From JAWKWH01 sp963669455 (GTDB lineage: Bacteria > Pseudomonadota > Alphaproteobacteria > Rhizobiales > Rhizobiaceae): a stretch of DNA of 64,000 nt. The position numbers were made by a program, and so were the translations under genes. The notes below the pieces were generated by a model. It searched no databases. It was not told the DNA's origin and saw only the letters and a list, made by a program, of their open reading frames with translations. This document shows, in pieces, positions 51,829 to 59,727 of the stretch (its first letter is position 1; each line of letters begins with the position of its first letter). The stretch lies in contig OY770026.1 of NCBI GenBank assembly GCA_963669455.1, positions 1,550,001 to 1,614,000 of the forward strand, written 5' to 3'.

Positions 51829-52734
51829 ATGGAATTGTGGATAGCGATCACCATTGCTGCTGCCTTTTTGCAAAATGTGCGCTCGGCGATGCAAAAGCAC
51901 CTCAAAGGTGTCATGGGCACCACCGGGGCGACATTCGTGCGCTTCGGCTTCGGTGTGCCGCTGGCGATTTTGTTCGTTCTGGGGCTTCACTTTGGCGCTG
52001 GATATCCCTTGCCGGAACCGAATAGTGTTTTTACCGTCTGGGCGCTGATTGGCGGTGTCGCGCAGATCGCGGCGACGTTTTTGCTGGTCTATCTGTTCTC
52101 GTTTCGCAATTTTGCCGTCGGGACGGCCTATTCGCGCACCGAACCGGCGCAGGCGGCCATTTTCGGGCTGGTGTTTTTGTCCGAAAAAGCCTCATCCGGC
52201 GCATTGCTGGCCATCGTGATCAGCGTGGTTGGGGTGATGCTGATTTCGGTTGCGCGCATGGCGGTCAACGCAAAGTCGCTTTTAACCTCCGTTCTCAGCC
52301 CGACCGCGCTTATCGGCCTTGCGTCTGGCACCTTGTTCGGCATTGCCGCGGTGGCCTACCGGGCAGCGTCGCTGGCGCTTGGCGGGCCGAATTTCATGAT
52401 GCAGGCGGCGGTGACCCTAGCTGTGGTCATCGTGTTTCAGGCGGCAATCATGCTTATCTGGATGCTGGTAACCGACCGGGCCGAAATCAGGCGGGTTGCG
52501 AAGGCCTGGAAAGCCGGGCTGATTGTCGGCATTGCCGGGGCGACGGCGTCATTTGGCTGGTTCATGGCGATTACGCTGCAACAGGCGGCGATCGTCAAGG
52601 CGCTGGCGCAGATCGAAATGATCTTCACCTTCGCCTCGTCGGTGTTCATCTTCAAGGAAAAGATCAACCGGCTGGAAGCAATGGGCTGCCTTTTGATCGT
52701 CGCCGGTATCGTGGTGCTGCTGCTGACGGGCTAG
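51829..52734 (+). CDS. EamA/DMT-family transporter
   Basis: 301 residues with ten hydrophobic segments in two EamA repeats: IAITIAAAFLQNVRSAMQKH, GVAQIAATFLLVYLFSFRNF, AVGTAYSRTEPAQAAIFGLV, then GLASGTLFGIAAVAYRAASL and ALAQIEMIFTFASSVFIFKE. Substrate unknown. ATG 51829 is preferred over TTG 51823. The stop codon TAG (52732-52734) is the first three bases of the 451-bp element inserted here, so the original C-terminus may have been altered by the insertion. Confidence 0.85.
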   Translation: MELWIAITIAAAFLQNVRSAMQKHLKGVMGTTGATFVRFGFGVPLAILFVLGLHFGAGYPLPEPNSVFTVWALIGGVAQIAATFLLVYLFSFRNFAVGTAYSRTEPAQAAIFGLVFLSEKASSGALLAIVISVVGVMLISVARMAVNAKSLLTSVLSPTALIGLASGTLFGIAAVAYRAASLALGGPNFMMQAAVTLAVVIVFQAAIMLIWMLVTDRAEIRRVAKAWKAGLIVGIAGATASFGWFMAITLQQAAIVKALAQIEMIFTFASSVFIFKEKINRLEAMGCLLIVAGIVVLLLTG

Positions 52735-53182
52735 AGCGCGTCTTGTTTAAATGGGATCAGTTTGATGGAGAGGATTTTTTGCGGCAGTTAGGAAAACACC
52801 GGAGTGCGATCAGACGATCGTGCGAGGATTTTGACGACACTGTCCGTGAAAAAGACCTCCAAGCAGGTGAGGTTGAAGTATTGAAAGAGAATAGCAAAAC
52901 CAAATCGTTTCAGCCAGGGCATTTTCGCCCGGCCGCAGGCCGTATAGCGAATAATGCCTCGATTGCTCCAAGCGGATCAAGGCGTTGTTGCGGGCCAAAG
53001 AAGCCGCAAAACGCCACAGGTTCTTTGCGCCCTGGGTGTCGTCGCGCGACGCTAACGGGTGTGCACCCGCGTCGCGTCACGCTCCTCGTTGACCCGGCAG
53101 GCAAGCGAAGCGCCGCCGAGAGGGGGGCCAGGACACAAATACCCTGCGCTCAAACGATTCCATTTAAGCAAGACACGCTCTA
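52732..53182. repeat. 451-bp dispersed element with terminal inverted repeats, copy 2
   Basis: Same length and nearly the same sequence as 7213-7663, with scattered substitutions and no gaps noticed. Ends are TAGAGCGCGTCTTGTTTAAA and, inverted, TAGAGCGTGTCTTGCTTAAA. It fills the space between the EamA stop, which it supplies, and the argB stop six bases beyond its end. The differences between copies, such as the GTGTGCACC/GTGTTCACACC part, leave the 146-codon frame open, yet that frame has no protein-like features. Confidence 0.85.
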
Positions 53183-53188
53183 AAAGCC

Positions 53189-54088
53189 TCAGGGAATGAT
53201 CAGCGTGCCGGCACCGTGTTCGGTGAACAGTTCCAGCAAAACGGCATGTGGCGTCTTGCCGTTCAAGATCACCACACCTTCCACGCCGCGGGCGATTGCC
53301 TCAATACAGGTCTCGACCTTGGGGATCATGCCGCCGGAAATCGTCTCGTCGGCGATCAGCGCTTTTGCATCGGAGACCGACAATTCATCGATCAGCTTTC
53401 CCTGCCTGTCGAGAACGCCCGGTACGTCGGTCAGAAACAACAGGCGGGTCGCCTTCAGCGCGCCGGCGATGGCGCCGGAAAACGTGTCTGCATTGATATT
53501 GTATGTGTGGCCGTCACGGCCCGGCGCCACCGGCGCGATGACGGGGATCATTTCGGAGTGCGCCAGCAAATCCAGCAATGTGCGGTCGACCTCGACCGGT
53601 TCGCCGACAAAGCCCAGATCGAGAATGCGCTCGATGTTTGAATCCGGATCGGTGATGGTTTTGTGCGCCTTTTCGGCAAACACCATATTGCCATCCTTAC
53701 CGCACAGGCCGATTGCCCATTCGCCTGTCGCGTTGATCAGCGTGACAATCTCCTTGTTGATGGAGCCGGCGAGCACCATCTCGACGATCTCCACCGTCTT
53801 TTGGTCGGTGACCCTCAGCCCGCCTTCGAATTTCGATTCGATGCCCATCTTGGTCAGCATCGCGCCGATTTGCGGCCCGCCGCCATGGACGACAATCGGG
53901 TTTACGCCCGACTGTTTCAACAATGCGATATCGCGGGCAAAGGCGCGGCCGAGTTCAGCATCGCCCATGGCGTGGCCGCCATATTTGACAACAACCGTCT
54001 TGTTTTCATAGCGCTGCATGAAGGGCAGGGCGGCCGACAGCAGCCGGGCCTGGTCTTCGGCGGTTTTTGCGGTTGTCATGTCTGTCAT
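53189..54088 (-). CDS. argB: Acetylglutamate kinase
   Basis: About 299 residues from ATG 54088; the frame to 54160 is not conserved. Amino acid kinase features: KTVVVKYGGHAMGD (catalytic Lys), GVNPIVVHGGGPQIGAMLTK, RVTDQKTVEIVEMVLAGSIN with the Arg/NAG site, YNINADTFSGAIAGALKATR, LLFLTDVPGVLD and SGGMIPKVETCIEAI. It phosphorylates N-acetylglutamate in arginine synthesis. The N-terminal helix (ARLLSAALPFMQRYENKTVV) is the type found in arginine-inhibited hexameric enzymes. Confidence 0.96.
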   Translation of the reverse strand: MTDMTTAKTAEDQARLLSAALPFMQRYENKTVVVKYGGHAMGDAELGRAFARDIALLKQSGVNPIVVHGGGPQIGAMLTKMGIESKFEGGLRVTDQKTVEIVEMVLAGSINKEIVTLINATGEWAIGLCGKDGNMVFAEKAHKTITDPDSNIERILDLGFVGEPVEVDRTLLDLLAHSEMIPVIAPVAPGRDGHTYNINADTFSGAIAGALKATRLLFLTDVPGVLDRQGKLIDELSVSDAKALIADETISGGMIPKVETCIEAIARGVEGVVILNGKTPHAVLLELFTEHGAGTLIIP

Positions 54089-54217
54089 GTTGCTGATCCG
54101 GAACGCTAAAATCTTGCGCCTTCTAGCGGCATTCAGCTTGGTTCGCAATTGTGCTGGCACTGCTAACGGGTTGCAGACGGTTTACGGGCTTTGACCTTTC
54201 GGCTAGATGCTCACGGT

Positions 54218-55414
54218 ATGAGCCTGCCTGTTGATCCAGTCGCTAATCTTGTAAGTCTCATACGCTGCCCGTCGGTAACGCCTGAGGATGCCGGTGCGCT
54301 TGGTGTTCTGGAGGCGATGATCGCGCCGCTCGGTTTTAACTGCGAGCGGAAGATTTTTAGCGAAGACGGGTCGGCAGACGTTGATAATCTCTATGCCAGG
54401 CTTGGCGACAGCGGACCCCATCTGATGTTTGCCGGGCATACCGATGTCGTGCCGGTTGGTGATGAGGCCGCGTGGTCGCATCCGCCATTTGCCGCTGAAA
54501 TCGCCGGTGGTGACATGTTCGGCCGCGGCACCACCGACATGAAGGGCGGTATAGCGTGTTTTGTCGCCGCATTGGCGCGCCATATTCAGGAAGATGGCGG
54601 CCTGCCGGGATCGGTGTCTTTGTTGATCACTGGAGATGAAGAGGGGCCGGGGATCAACGGCACGGTCAAGCTGCTTAAATGGGCTGCGGCGAAAGGCGAG
54701 TGCTGGGATGCCGCGCTGGTTGGGGAGCCGACCAGTCCGGAAACATTGGGGGATATGATCAAGATCGGGCGCCGGGGATCGCTGTCGGGGACGATTACCG
54801 TGCGTGGCAGGCAGGGCCATGTGGCCTATCCGCATCTTGCGGATAATCCTGTTCGCGGGTTGATCATGCTGAGCGAAGCGTTGCTATATCCGGGATTTGA
54901 CCGCGGCACGGACGAGTTTCAGGCCTCCAATATGGAAGTGACCAGTATTGACACCGGCAATGAGGCAACCAATGTGATACCCGGTGAAGCAAGGGCGTTT
55001 TTCAACATCAGGTTCAATGATCTTTGGACCGTCGAGACGGTGATGACCGAAATTGAAACCCGGCTGCAATCTGCCGCCAGGCAAAGGCGGTTAAGACCCG
55101 GTAGGACCCATCCGATCGACTATGTGTTGAGCTGGCGTGAGCGTCCCAGTCCGGTGTTTCTGACGGCTGATGACCTGCTGACGGGTACGCTTGCCAGGTC
55201 GATCGAACAGGTTTCGGGCAACATGCCGGCACTTTCGACATCGGGCGGCACGTCCGATGCCCGCTTTATCAAGGACTATTGTCCGGTGGTCGAATTCGGG
55301 CTTGTCGGAAAGACCATGCACATGGTCGATGAGCGGGTGGCGGTGGCCGATCTTGAGACGCTAACCGCGATCTACCAGCGCTTCATTGCCGACTGGTTTG
55401 CGGCATCTAGATAG
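54218..55414 (+). CDS. dapE: Succinyl-diaminopimelate desuccinylase
   Basis: About 398 residues from ATG 54218. Dinuclear zinc peptidase M20 motifs: HLMFAGHTDVVPVGDEAAWS, FGRGTTDMKGGIACFVAALA, LLITGDEEGPGINGT with the catalytic Glu pair, and GDMIKIGRRGSLSGTITVRG in the dimerisation part, then TSGGTSDARFIKDYCPVVEF and GLVGKTMHMVDE with the last zinc His. It hydrolyses N-succinyl-LL-diaminopimelate. The gene lies ~5.4 kb from dapD, the usual rhizobial neighbourhood being interrupted by argB, the LOG gene, DUF817 and the 451-bp element. Confidence 0.95.
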   Translation: MSLPVDPVANLVSLIRCPSVTPEDAGALGVLEAMIAPLGFNCERKIFSEDGSADVDNLYARLGDSGPHLMFAGHTDVVPVGDEAAWSHPPFAAEIAGGDMFGRGTTDMKGGIACFVAALARHIQEDGGLPGSVSLLITGDEEGPGINGTVKLLKWAAAKGECWDAALVGEPTSPETLGDMIKIGRRGSLSGTITVRGRQGHVAYPHLADNPVRGLIMLSEALLYPGFDRGTDEFQASNMEVTSIDTGNEATNVIPGEARAFFNIRFNDLWTVETVMTEIETRLQSAARQRRLRPGRTHPIDYVLSWRERPSPVFLTADDLLTGTLARSIEQVSGNMPALSTSGGTSDARFIKDYCPVVEFGLVGKTMHMVDERVAVADLETLTAIYQRFIADWFAASR

Positions 55415-55424
55415 GCATAGGCAA

Positions 55425-56042
55425 GTGGCAATACCGTCTTTTGATGAAATTCAACAATATCTGACCGGCACCTGGCGGATGATGACGGGGCGCCCTGATG
55501 GCCTTGATCAGCTCGACATTTCCAGTGACGGTTTTTGGAATTCGTTTTTTGCGATTGTTCTGGTGGTGCCGGTTTTCGCCGTCGACTGGGTGGCTGCTAC
55601 AAACGAACTGGCGCTGGCAACGGATGGACTTGGTACGCGCGGCACAATCGTATTGCGGCTGGCCATTGCCGATCTCACAACCTGGCTGGTGCCTATCGCT
55701 GTGCTTGCAATCGTTGCCGGTCCGTTGGGAATCGGTGATAGATTCGTGCATTACGTGATAGCCAGCAATTGGGCGGCGGTGCTACTGAACTGGTTGCTAT
55801 TGCCGATATCCCTGATCGATCTGGCTGGCATTGAGGAGTATGATACTGTTCTTGCGCTTGTGTTGATCGTTTTGTTGGTTGTGGCGCTCGTGCTCTATTG
55901 GCGGCTAATTAATGCCGTCTTGCAAAAGGGCGCCTGGGCGGCAACGCTTTTGTTCGCCGGTATGTTGTTTGCGGAAATGTTCGTCTTCTATTCGGTGCGG
56001 GGTTTTCTGGGCGTGTCGATAGTTTTTGGCGGTCAATCATAA
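55425..56042 (+). CDS. Conserved hydrophobic membrane protein between dapE and truA
   Basis: About 205 residues from GTG 55425, ten bases after the dapE stop. Starts PSFDEIQQYLTGTWRMMTGR, then five hydrophobic segments (FFAIVLVVPVFAVDWVAATN, LTTWLVPIAVLAIVAGPLGI, FVHYVIASNWAAVLLNWLLL, VLALVLIVLLVVALVLYWRL, LLFAGMLFAEMFVFYSVRGF). Similar Yip1-like proteins occupy this position in other Rhizobiales. Function unknown; probably cotranscribed with dapE. Its end overlaps the convergent truA end by 10 bases. Confidence 0.75.
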   Translation: MAIPSFDEIQQYLTGTWRMMTGRPDGLDQLDISSDGFWNSFFAIVLVVPVFAVDWVAATNELALATDGLGTRGTIVLRLAIADLTTWLVPIAVLAIVAGPLGIGDRFVHYVIASNWAAVLLNWLLLPISLIDLAGIEEYDTVLALVLIVLLVVALVLYWRLINAVLQKGAWAATLLFAGMLFAEMFVFYSVRGFLGVSIVFGGQS

Positions 56043-56779
56043 TCCACACCGACGAGATAAAGCCCATGTGGCGGCGCGACAGGTCCGCAGGCGGTTCGAT
56101 CTTTCGCCTCAAGCGCCGCCTGAACATCATCGGCTGACCAGGAGCCGTCCCCGGCCATTTTCAAGGTTCCCGCGAAGGAACGAACCTGATTGTGCAAAAA
56201 CGAGCGGGCCGAGGCCCATATCTCGATCAGATCGCCATTGCGTGTCACGTCGAGGCGGTCAAGCGTTTTGACCGGGCTTTTGGCCTGGCAGTGCGTTGAG
56301 CGGAACGTGGTGAAATCATGGGTGCCGATCAACCGGTCGGCGGCTTTTTGCATCGCCTCTTCATCCAGATGCTGCTTGATCCACCAGGCCTGTTTCCGTT
56401 CGATTGCCAGGGGCGGCAAGCGATTGATGATGCGGTAGCGATAGTGACGGCCCCTGGCCGAAAACCGCGCATCGAAATCTTTGGCAACGCAGGCTGCATC
56501 CAAGATAACGACCGTCTCGCCAGCAAGGCGCAGTTTTGCATTGATGGCGTTGGCGACCGTTTGAGCCGGCCAGTCGCGTGCCAGATCGAAATGGGCGACC
56601 TGTCCGGTTGCGTGGACGCCGGCATCGGTGCGCCCGGCGACGCCCGGCCTTGCCTTTTCACCGCAAAAAGCTTCGATCGCGGTCTCAATCGCGGCCTGAA
56701 CGGTGTGCTGGCCGGATTGCAGCTGCCAGCCGGAATAGGCGGTGCCGTCATATTCGACCGTGATGCGATAGCGTGGCAT
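56033..56779 (-). CDS. truA: tRNA pseudouridine(38-40) synthase
   Basis: 248 residues from ATG 56779. TruA core: MPRYRITVEYDGTAYSGWQL, catalytic Asp52 in GVAGRTDAGVHATGQVAHFD, RFSARGRHYRYRIINRLPPL, GTHDFTTFRSTHCQAKSPVK and the C-terminal RSFLHNQVRSFAGTLKMAGD. It isomerises uridines 38-40 in tRNA anticodon arms. It starts four bases after the fmt stop on the same strand. The longer frame to 56833 would overlap fmt and is rejected. Confidence 0.96.
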   Translation of the reverse strand: MPRYRITVEYDGTAYSGWQLQSGQHTVQAAIETAIEAFCGEKARPGVAGRTDAGVHATGQVAHFDLARDWPAQTVANAINAKLRLAGETVVILDAACVAKDFDARFSARGRHYRYRIINRLPPLAIERKQAWWIKQHLDEEAMQKAADRLIGTHDFTTFRSTHCQAKSPVKTLDRLDVTRNGDLIEIWASARSFLHNQVRSFAGTLKMAGDGSWSADDVQAALEAKDRTACGPVAPPHGLYLVGVDYD

Positions 56780-56783
56780 GGGC

Positions 56784-57710
56784 TCAAAACACTCTTGTAA
56801 CAGACGATCCGCGACGGAATTCATCCCAACCAAGTGGTTTGCCGCCAGCTTTTTGCAGCCGCACCGGTTTTATTGCCCCGGCCTTGCAGGCGACCGTCAG
56901 TCCGCCATCCACAATATCCCCCGGGTTTCCGCTGCCGTTTTCAAGCGAAGAGCGCAGGATCTTGACGCGTTCGATCCGGCCGCCGATTTCCATCTCGCAC
57001 CAGGCACCGGGCAAAGGGGACAATCCCCGGATGTGGTTGTGCACCTCGCTGGCCGGTTTGGCCCAATCGATGCGCGTTTCTTGCTTGTCGATTTTTTTTG
57101 CATAGGTGGCGCCGTCGGCGGGTTGCGGCGTCAGGTCCAGCGAACCGGCTTCAAGTCTGGCCAGCGCCTCGACCATCAGCGTCGAGCCGGCTTCGGCCAA
57201 TGCGTCATGCAATTCGCCGGCCGTCTGGTCCGGGTCGATCATTATCGTCTGCGACAGGGCGACCGGGCCAGTGTCGAGGCCTTCGTCCATTTTCATGATT
57301 TGCATCGCCGTACTATTGTCGCCAGCCATGATGGCCCGCTGAATGGGGGCTGCACCGCGCCAGCGGGGAAGGGCCGACGCATGGCCGTTCAGAGCCCCGA
57401 ACCGGGTGCCTTGCAATATTTGCCGGGGGAGCAGCAAGCCATAGGCGACGACCACCGCGACATCTGCATCCAAGGCTGCGAAAGTTGATTGCTCGGCCTC
57501 GCCTTTCAGCGATAACGGCGTTTTGACATTGATTCCGAGTTTTTCTGCAAGCTGTTGAACAGGCGAGCTTTTTGTCGCAAGGCCACGGCGTCCGGCCGGG
57601 CGCGGAGGCTGAGTATAGACCGCCACGATTTCATGGCCTGCTTCAGCTATCGCCTGAAGCGTTTTGGCTGCGAAATCAGGCGTTCCCATAAAGATGACAC
57701 GAAACGGCAT
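56784..57710 (-). CDS. fmt: Methionyl-tRNA formyltransferase
   Basis: 308 residues. The N-terminal formyltransferase domain has VIFMGTPDFAAKTLQAI, TQPPRPAGRRGLATKSSPVQ, the active-site FGALNGHASALPRWRGAAPI (Asn, His) with DEGLDTGPVALSQTI (Asp). The C-terminal OB-like domain has SEVHNHIRGLSPLPGAWCEM and ends near PLGWDEFRRG. It formylates initiator Met-tRNA using 10-formyl-THF. With truA and the divergent/nearby def gene it forms the usual initiation cluster, here separated from def by vapBC and a cold-shock gene. Confidence 0.96.
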   Translation of the reverse strand: MPFRVIFMGTPDFAAKTLQAIAEAGHEIVAVYTQPPRPAGRRGLATKSSPVQQLAEKLGINVKTPLSLKGEAEQSTFAALDADVAVVVAYGLLLPRQILQGTRFGALNGHASALPRWRGAAPIQRAIMAGDNSTAMQIMKMDEGLDTGPVALSQTIMIDPDQTAGELHDALAEAGSTLMVEALARLEAGSLDLTPQPADGATYAKKIDKQETRIDWAKPASEVHNHIRGLSPLPGAWCEMEIGGRIERVKILRSSLENGSGNPGDIVDGGLTVACKAGAIKPVRLQKAGGKPLGWDEFRRGSSVTRVF

Positions 57711-57736
57711 GACCGGCCTTTGACTGGTGTTAGTAT

Positions 57737-58159
57737 TCAGCCTGCTTCAAACGGGTTTATCAGTGTCAGGTCAAGGCCGACAAAATCATCAATGTTTCGT
57801 GTTGCCAGTGCCGCGCCATGCGCTTGGCATATCGAGGCGATGATGCAATCCATAAATGGCGCCGGTTTGCCTGTTGTCTCCCTGTCAGCCTTGATCCTGC
57901 CCGCCAGCAGGGCGCAATGGGTATCAAAGTCGAGAATTCGCCCGGCAAAGCGGGATTCGACGAGTAGCTCTATCGCTTTCAGATAGCGGCTGGAGCCGTC
58001 CCGCCTTAAAATTCTTTCGGCGCCGAAGGAAAGTTCTGCAATGACGGGGGAACAGAGATAGAGTTCATCAAGGGCCTGTTTTTCGAACCAGTCTCTTACA
58101 GATTTATCCGGTTCCCGCTTGCCAGCCTCCGAAATGACGTTCGTGTCGAGAACAATCAT
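57737..58159 (-). CDS. VapC-family PIN-domain toxin (FitB-like)
   Basis: 140 residues. PIN-domain acidic residues are Asp5 in MIVLDTNVISEAGKR, Glu42 in CSPVIAELSFGAERI, Asp104 in KPAPFMDCIIASICQA and Asp124 in ATRNIDDF, coordinating the metal of a small ribonuclease. The C-terminal ATRNIDDFVGLDLTLINPFE pattern is typical of FitB/VapC. It follows the antitoxin gene with a four-base overlap. The pair is inserted between fmt and the cold-shock gene, splitting the fmt-def neighbourhood. Confidence 0.9.
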   Translation of the reverse strand: MIVLDTNVISEAGKREPDKSVRDWFEKQALDELYLCSPVIAELSFGAERILRRDGSSRYLKAIELLVESRFAGRILDFDTHCALLAGRIKADRETTGKPAPFMDCIIASICQAHGAALATRNIDDFVGLDLTLINPFEAG

Positions 58160-58443
58160 TTGGAGTGAGGCAGTGGACGATCAGAGCCTTTGCGTGCGGC
58201 GTTGATCGCGCCCATCATATCGGCATGCTCATGATCGCGCATAAGATCACTGCCAAAAGCGCTGCGAATGGCGTCGAGAGTTGATCGGTCGGCGCCGATA
58301 TCGCCAGCTGATGCCTCTGCGCTTAACCCTTTTCGCAGCAGGTTTTTTGCTTCTTCCGACAGGCTCTGGCCGGTTTTTTTTGCCCGCCGAACCAGATCGG
58401 CGCGCAGTGATTGGGGCAGATTTCTGATCAGCAGGTCGGTCAT
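58156..58443 (-). CDS. VapB/FitA-like ribbon-helix-helix antitoxin
   Basis: 95 residues from ATG 58443 with GGAG upstream. The N-terminal DLLIRNLPQSLRADLVRRAK and SLSEEAKNLLRKGL form a FitA/Arc-type ribbon-helix-helix DNA-binding domain. The C-terminal part (RSAFGSDLMRDHEHADMMGA) would bind and block the PIN active site. Its promoter region carries two TGATATCA palindromes, a likely autoregulatory site. Confidence 0.85.
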   Translation of the reverse strand: MTDLLIRNLPQSLRADLVRRAKKTGQSLSEEAKNLLRKGLSAEASAGDIGADRSTLDAIRSAFGSDLMRDHEHADMMGAINAARKGSDRPLPHSK

Positions 58444-58459
58444 GACAAACTCCAAGTCT

Positions 58460-58476
58460 TGATATCACTGATATCA
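58460..58476 (-). promoter_or_regulatory. Double palindrome, probable VapBC operator
   Basis: TGATATCA, C, TGATATCA: two identical 8-bp palindromes with one base between, starting 17 bases before the antitoxin ATG. Spacing and symmetry fit binding by a ribbon-helix-helix antitoxin. The following 285 bases to the cold-shock gene contain no further gene. Confidence 0.65.
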
Positions 58477-58761
58477 GAGTTTTTCCGTTTATTCAATTGG
58501 CTGAGTAACTGTAAACCTGACGCTTTGATAAAAGATGCCTTAATAAAATTACAAAATAGTCCGGCGAGCTTGATCTTATTATCTTGGTTTCTTGGACAAT
58601 AGGTGCTACATGGCTGCATCGAGTTTCGGCCTTACGGCACGGCCCCACGCGAGAATTGACGAAATGTCACAGCGTAACAAGCTTCCCTAATCCAAGACAT
58701 CGATGACAAAAGCGGACGTTCAGCGTCCAAATTCTACCCTGTTCCTTGAAAGGACACGACT

Positions 58762-58974
58762 ATGACTACCGGTACCGTTAAGTGGTTCAACAGCCAAAAA
58801 GGCTACGGCTTCATTGAGCCTGATGGTGGGGGAAACGATGTCTTCGTTCATATCAGCGCAGTCGAGCGTGCCGGCATGGCATCGCTCAATGACGGCCAGA
58901 AGATCGAATTTGAAGTCGTTGCGGATCGCCGCACCGGCAAGTCGTCCGCCGACAATCTGAAGGCAGCCGACTGA
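58762..58974 (+). CDS. Cold-shock protein, CspA family
   Basis: 70 residues, one cold-shock (OB) domain: TGTVKWFNSQKGYGFIEPDG with RNP1 (KGYGFI), DVFVHISAVERAGMASLNDG with RNP2 (VFVHI), and EFEVVADRRTGKSSADNLKA. It binds single-stranded RNA/DNA as a chaperone. GGAAAGGA precedes the ATG. The ~160-base upstream untranslated part and a strong terminator downstream indicate a monocistronic message; a TTGACG at ~58656 may be the -35. Confidence 0.95.
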   Translation: MTTGTVKWFNSQKGYGFIEPDGGGNDVFVHISAVERAGMASLNDGQKIEFEVVADRRTGKSSADNLKAAD

Positions 58975-59023
58975 TCGTTCGGGTTTTCTTGCCCGCCTTT
59001 GTTGCAAAGGCCTAGTTTTGAAG

Positions 59024-59055
59024 CCGCCCGCTCAGAAATGAGCCGGGCGGTTTTT
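59024..59055 (+). terminator. Rho-independent terminator of cold-shock gene
   Basis: CCGCCCGCTCA, loop GAAA, TGAGCCGGGCGG, then TTTTT: an 11-bp GC-rich stem with one bulge followed by five T. A smaller GCCTTTG/CAAAGGC hairpin lies just before it at 58995-59011. Confidence 0.88.
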
Positions 59056-59062
59056 CGTTTGA

Positions 59063-59596
59063 TCAGGCAATTGTGGAGCGCGTGCCGCCACGCTCTTTCG
59101 CCAGCTTCTTGAACTTTCTGACCACCATGTCGCGCTTCAGCTTGGAGATGTGATCAATGAACAATACGCCATTTAAGTGGTCAATCTCGTGTTGCAGCAC
59201 GGTCGCCAAAATGCCGTCGGCGTCAATCATCTGTTCCTTGCCATTGATATCAAGCGATTGCACCGTCACGGTGTCCGGGCGTTCCACATCGGCAAAATAG
59301 TCGGGAATTGACAGACAACCTTCCTCGAAGGTGGAACTGGCATCTCCGATTTTGATGATCTTTGGATTGATGACAATGCGCGGGTTTTTCGGCTGATCAT
59401 CCTTGGCGACATCGACGACCAGCATACGGATCGGTTCACCAACCTGAATTGCAGCCAGACCGATGCCTGGCGCTTCATACATGGTCTCAAGCATATTGCT
59501 GGCAAATTTATGCAGTTCAGCATCAAAGCGCTCGACGGGTTTCGAGGCTTCGCGCAATATCGGGTCAGGCAGTAACACAAGTGGCATGATCGTCAT
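59063..59596 (-). CDS. def: Peptide deformylase
   Basis: 177 residues from ATG 59596, with AGGTGA upstream; GTG 59605 is rejected. The three deformylase motifs are present: EAPGIGLAAIQVGEP, EEGCLSIPDYFADVERPD with metal ligand Cys94, and VLQHEIDHLNGVLFIDHISK with His136, Glu137 and His140. It removes the formyl group from nascent proteins, completing the cycle begun by Fmt. It is divergent from rmuC. Confidence 0.96.
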   Translation of the reverse strand: MTIMPLVLLPDPILREASKPVERFDAELHKFASNMLETMYEAPGIGLAAIQVGEPIRMLVVDVAKDDQPKNPRIVINPKIIKIGDASSTFEEGCLSIPDYFADVERPDTVTVQSLDINGKEQMIDADGILATVLQHEIDHLNGVLFIDHISKLKRDMVVRKFKKLAKERGGTRSTIA

Positions 59597-59727
59597 TGCC
59601 GTCACCTAGGAAATCATGTCGGTGCAGTCAAATTTCATTTGAAATCGGTCTTCTTTCTATATTTTGTTCCTGTTTTGATCTGGTATTTTCTACGAAATCA
59701 TATAGCGTAGGGTGAGAGGAGTGCCGA

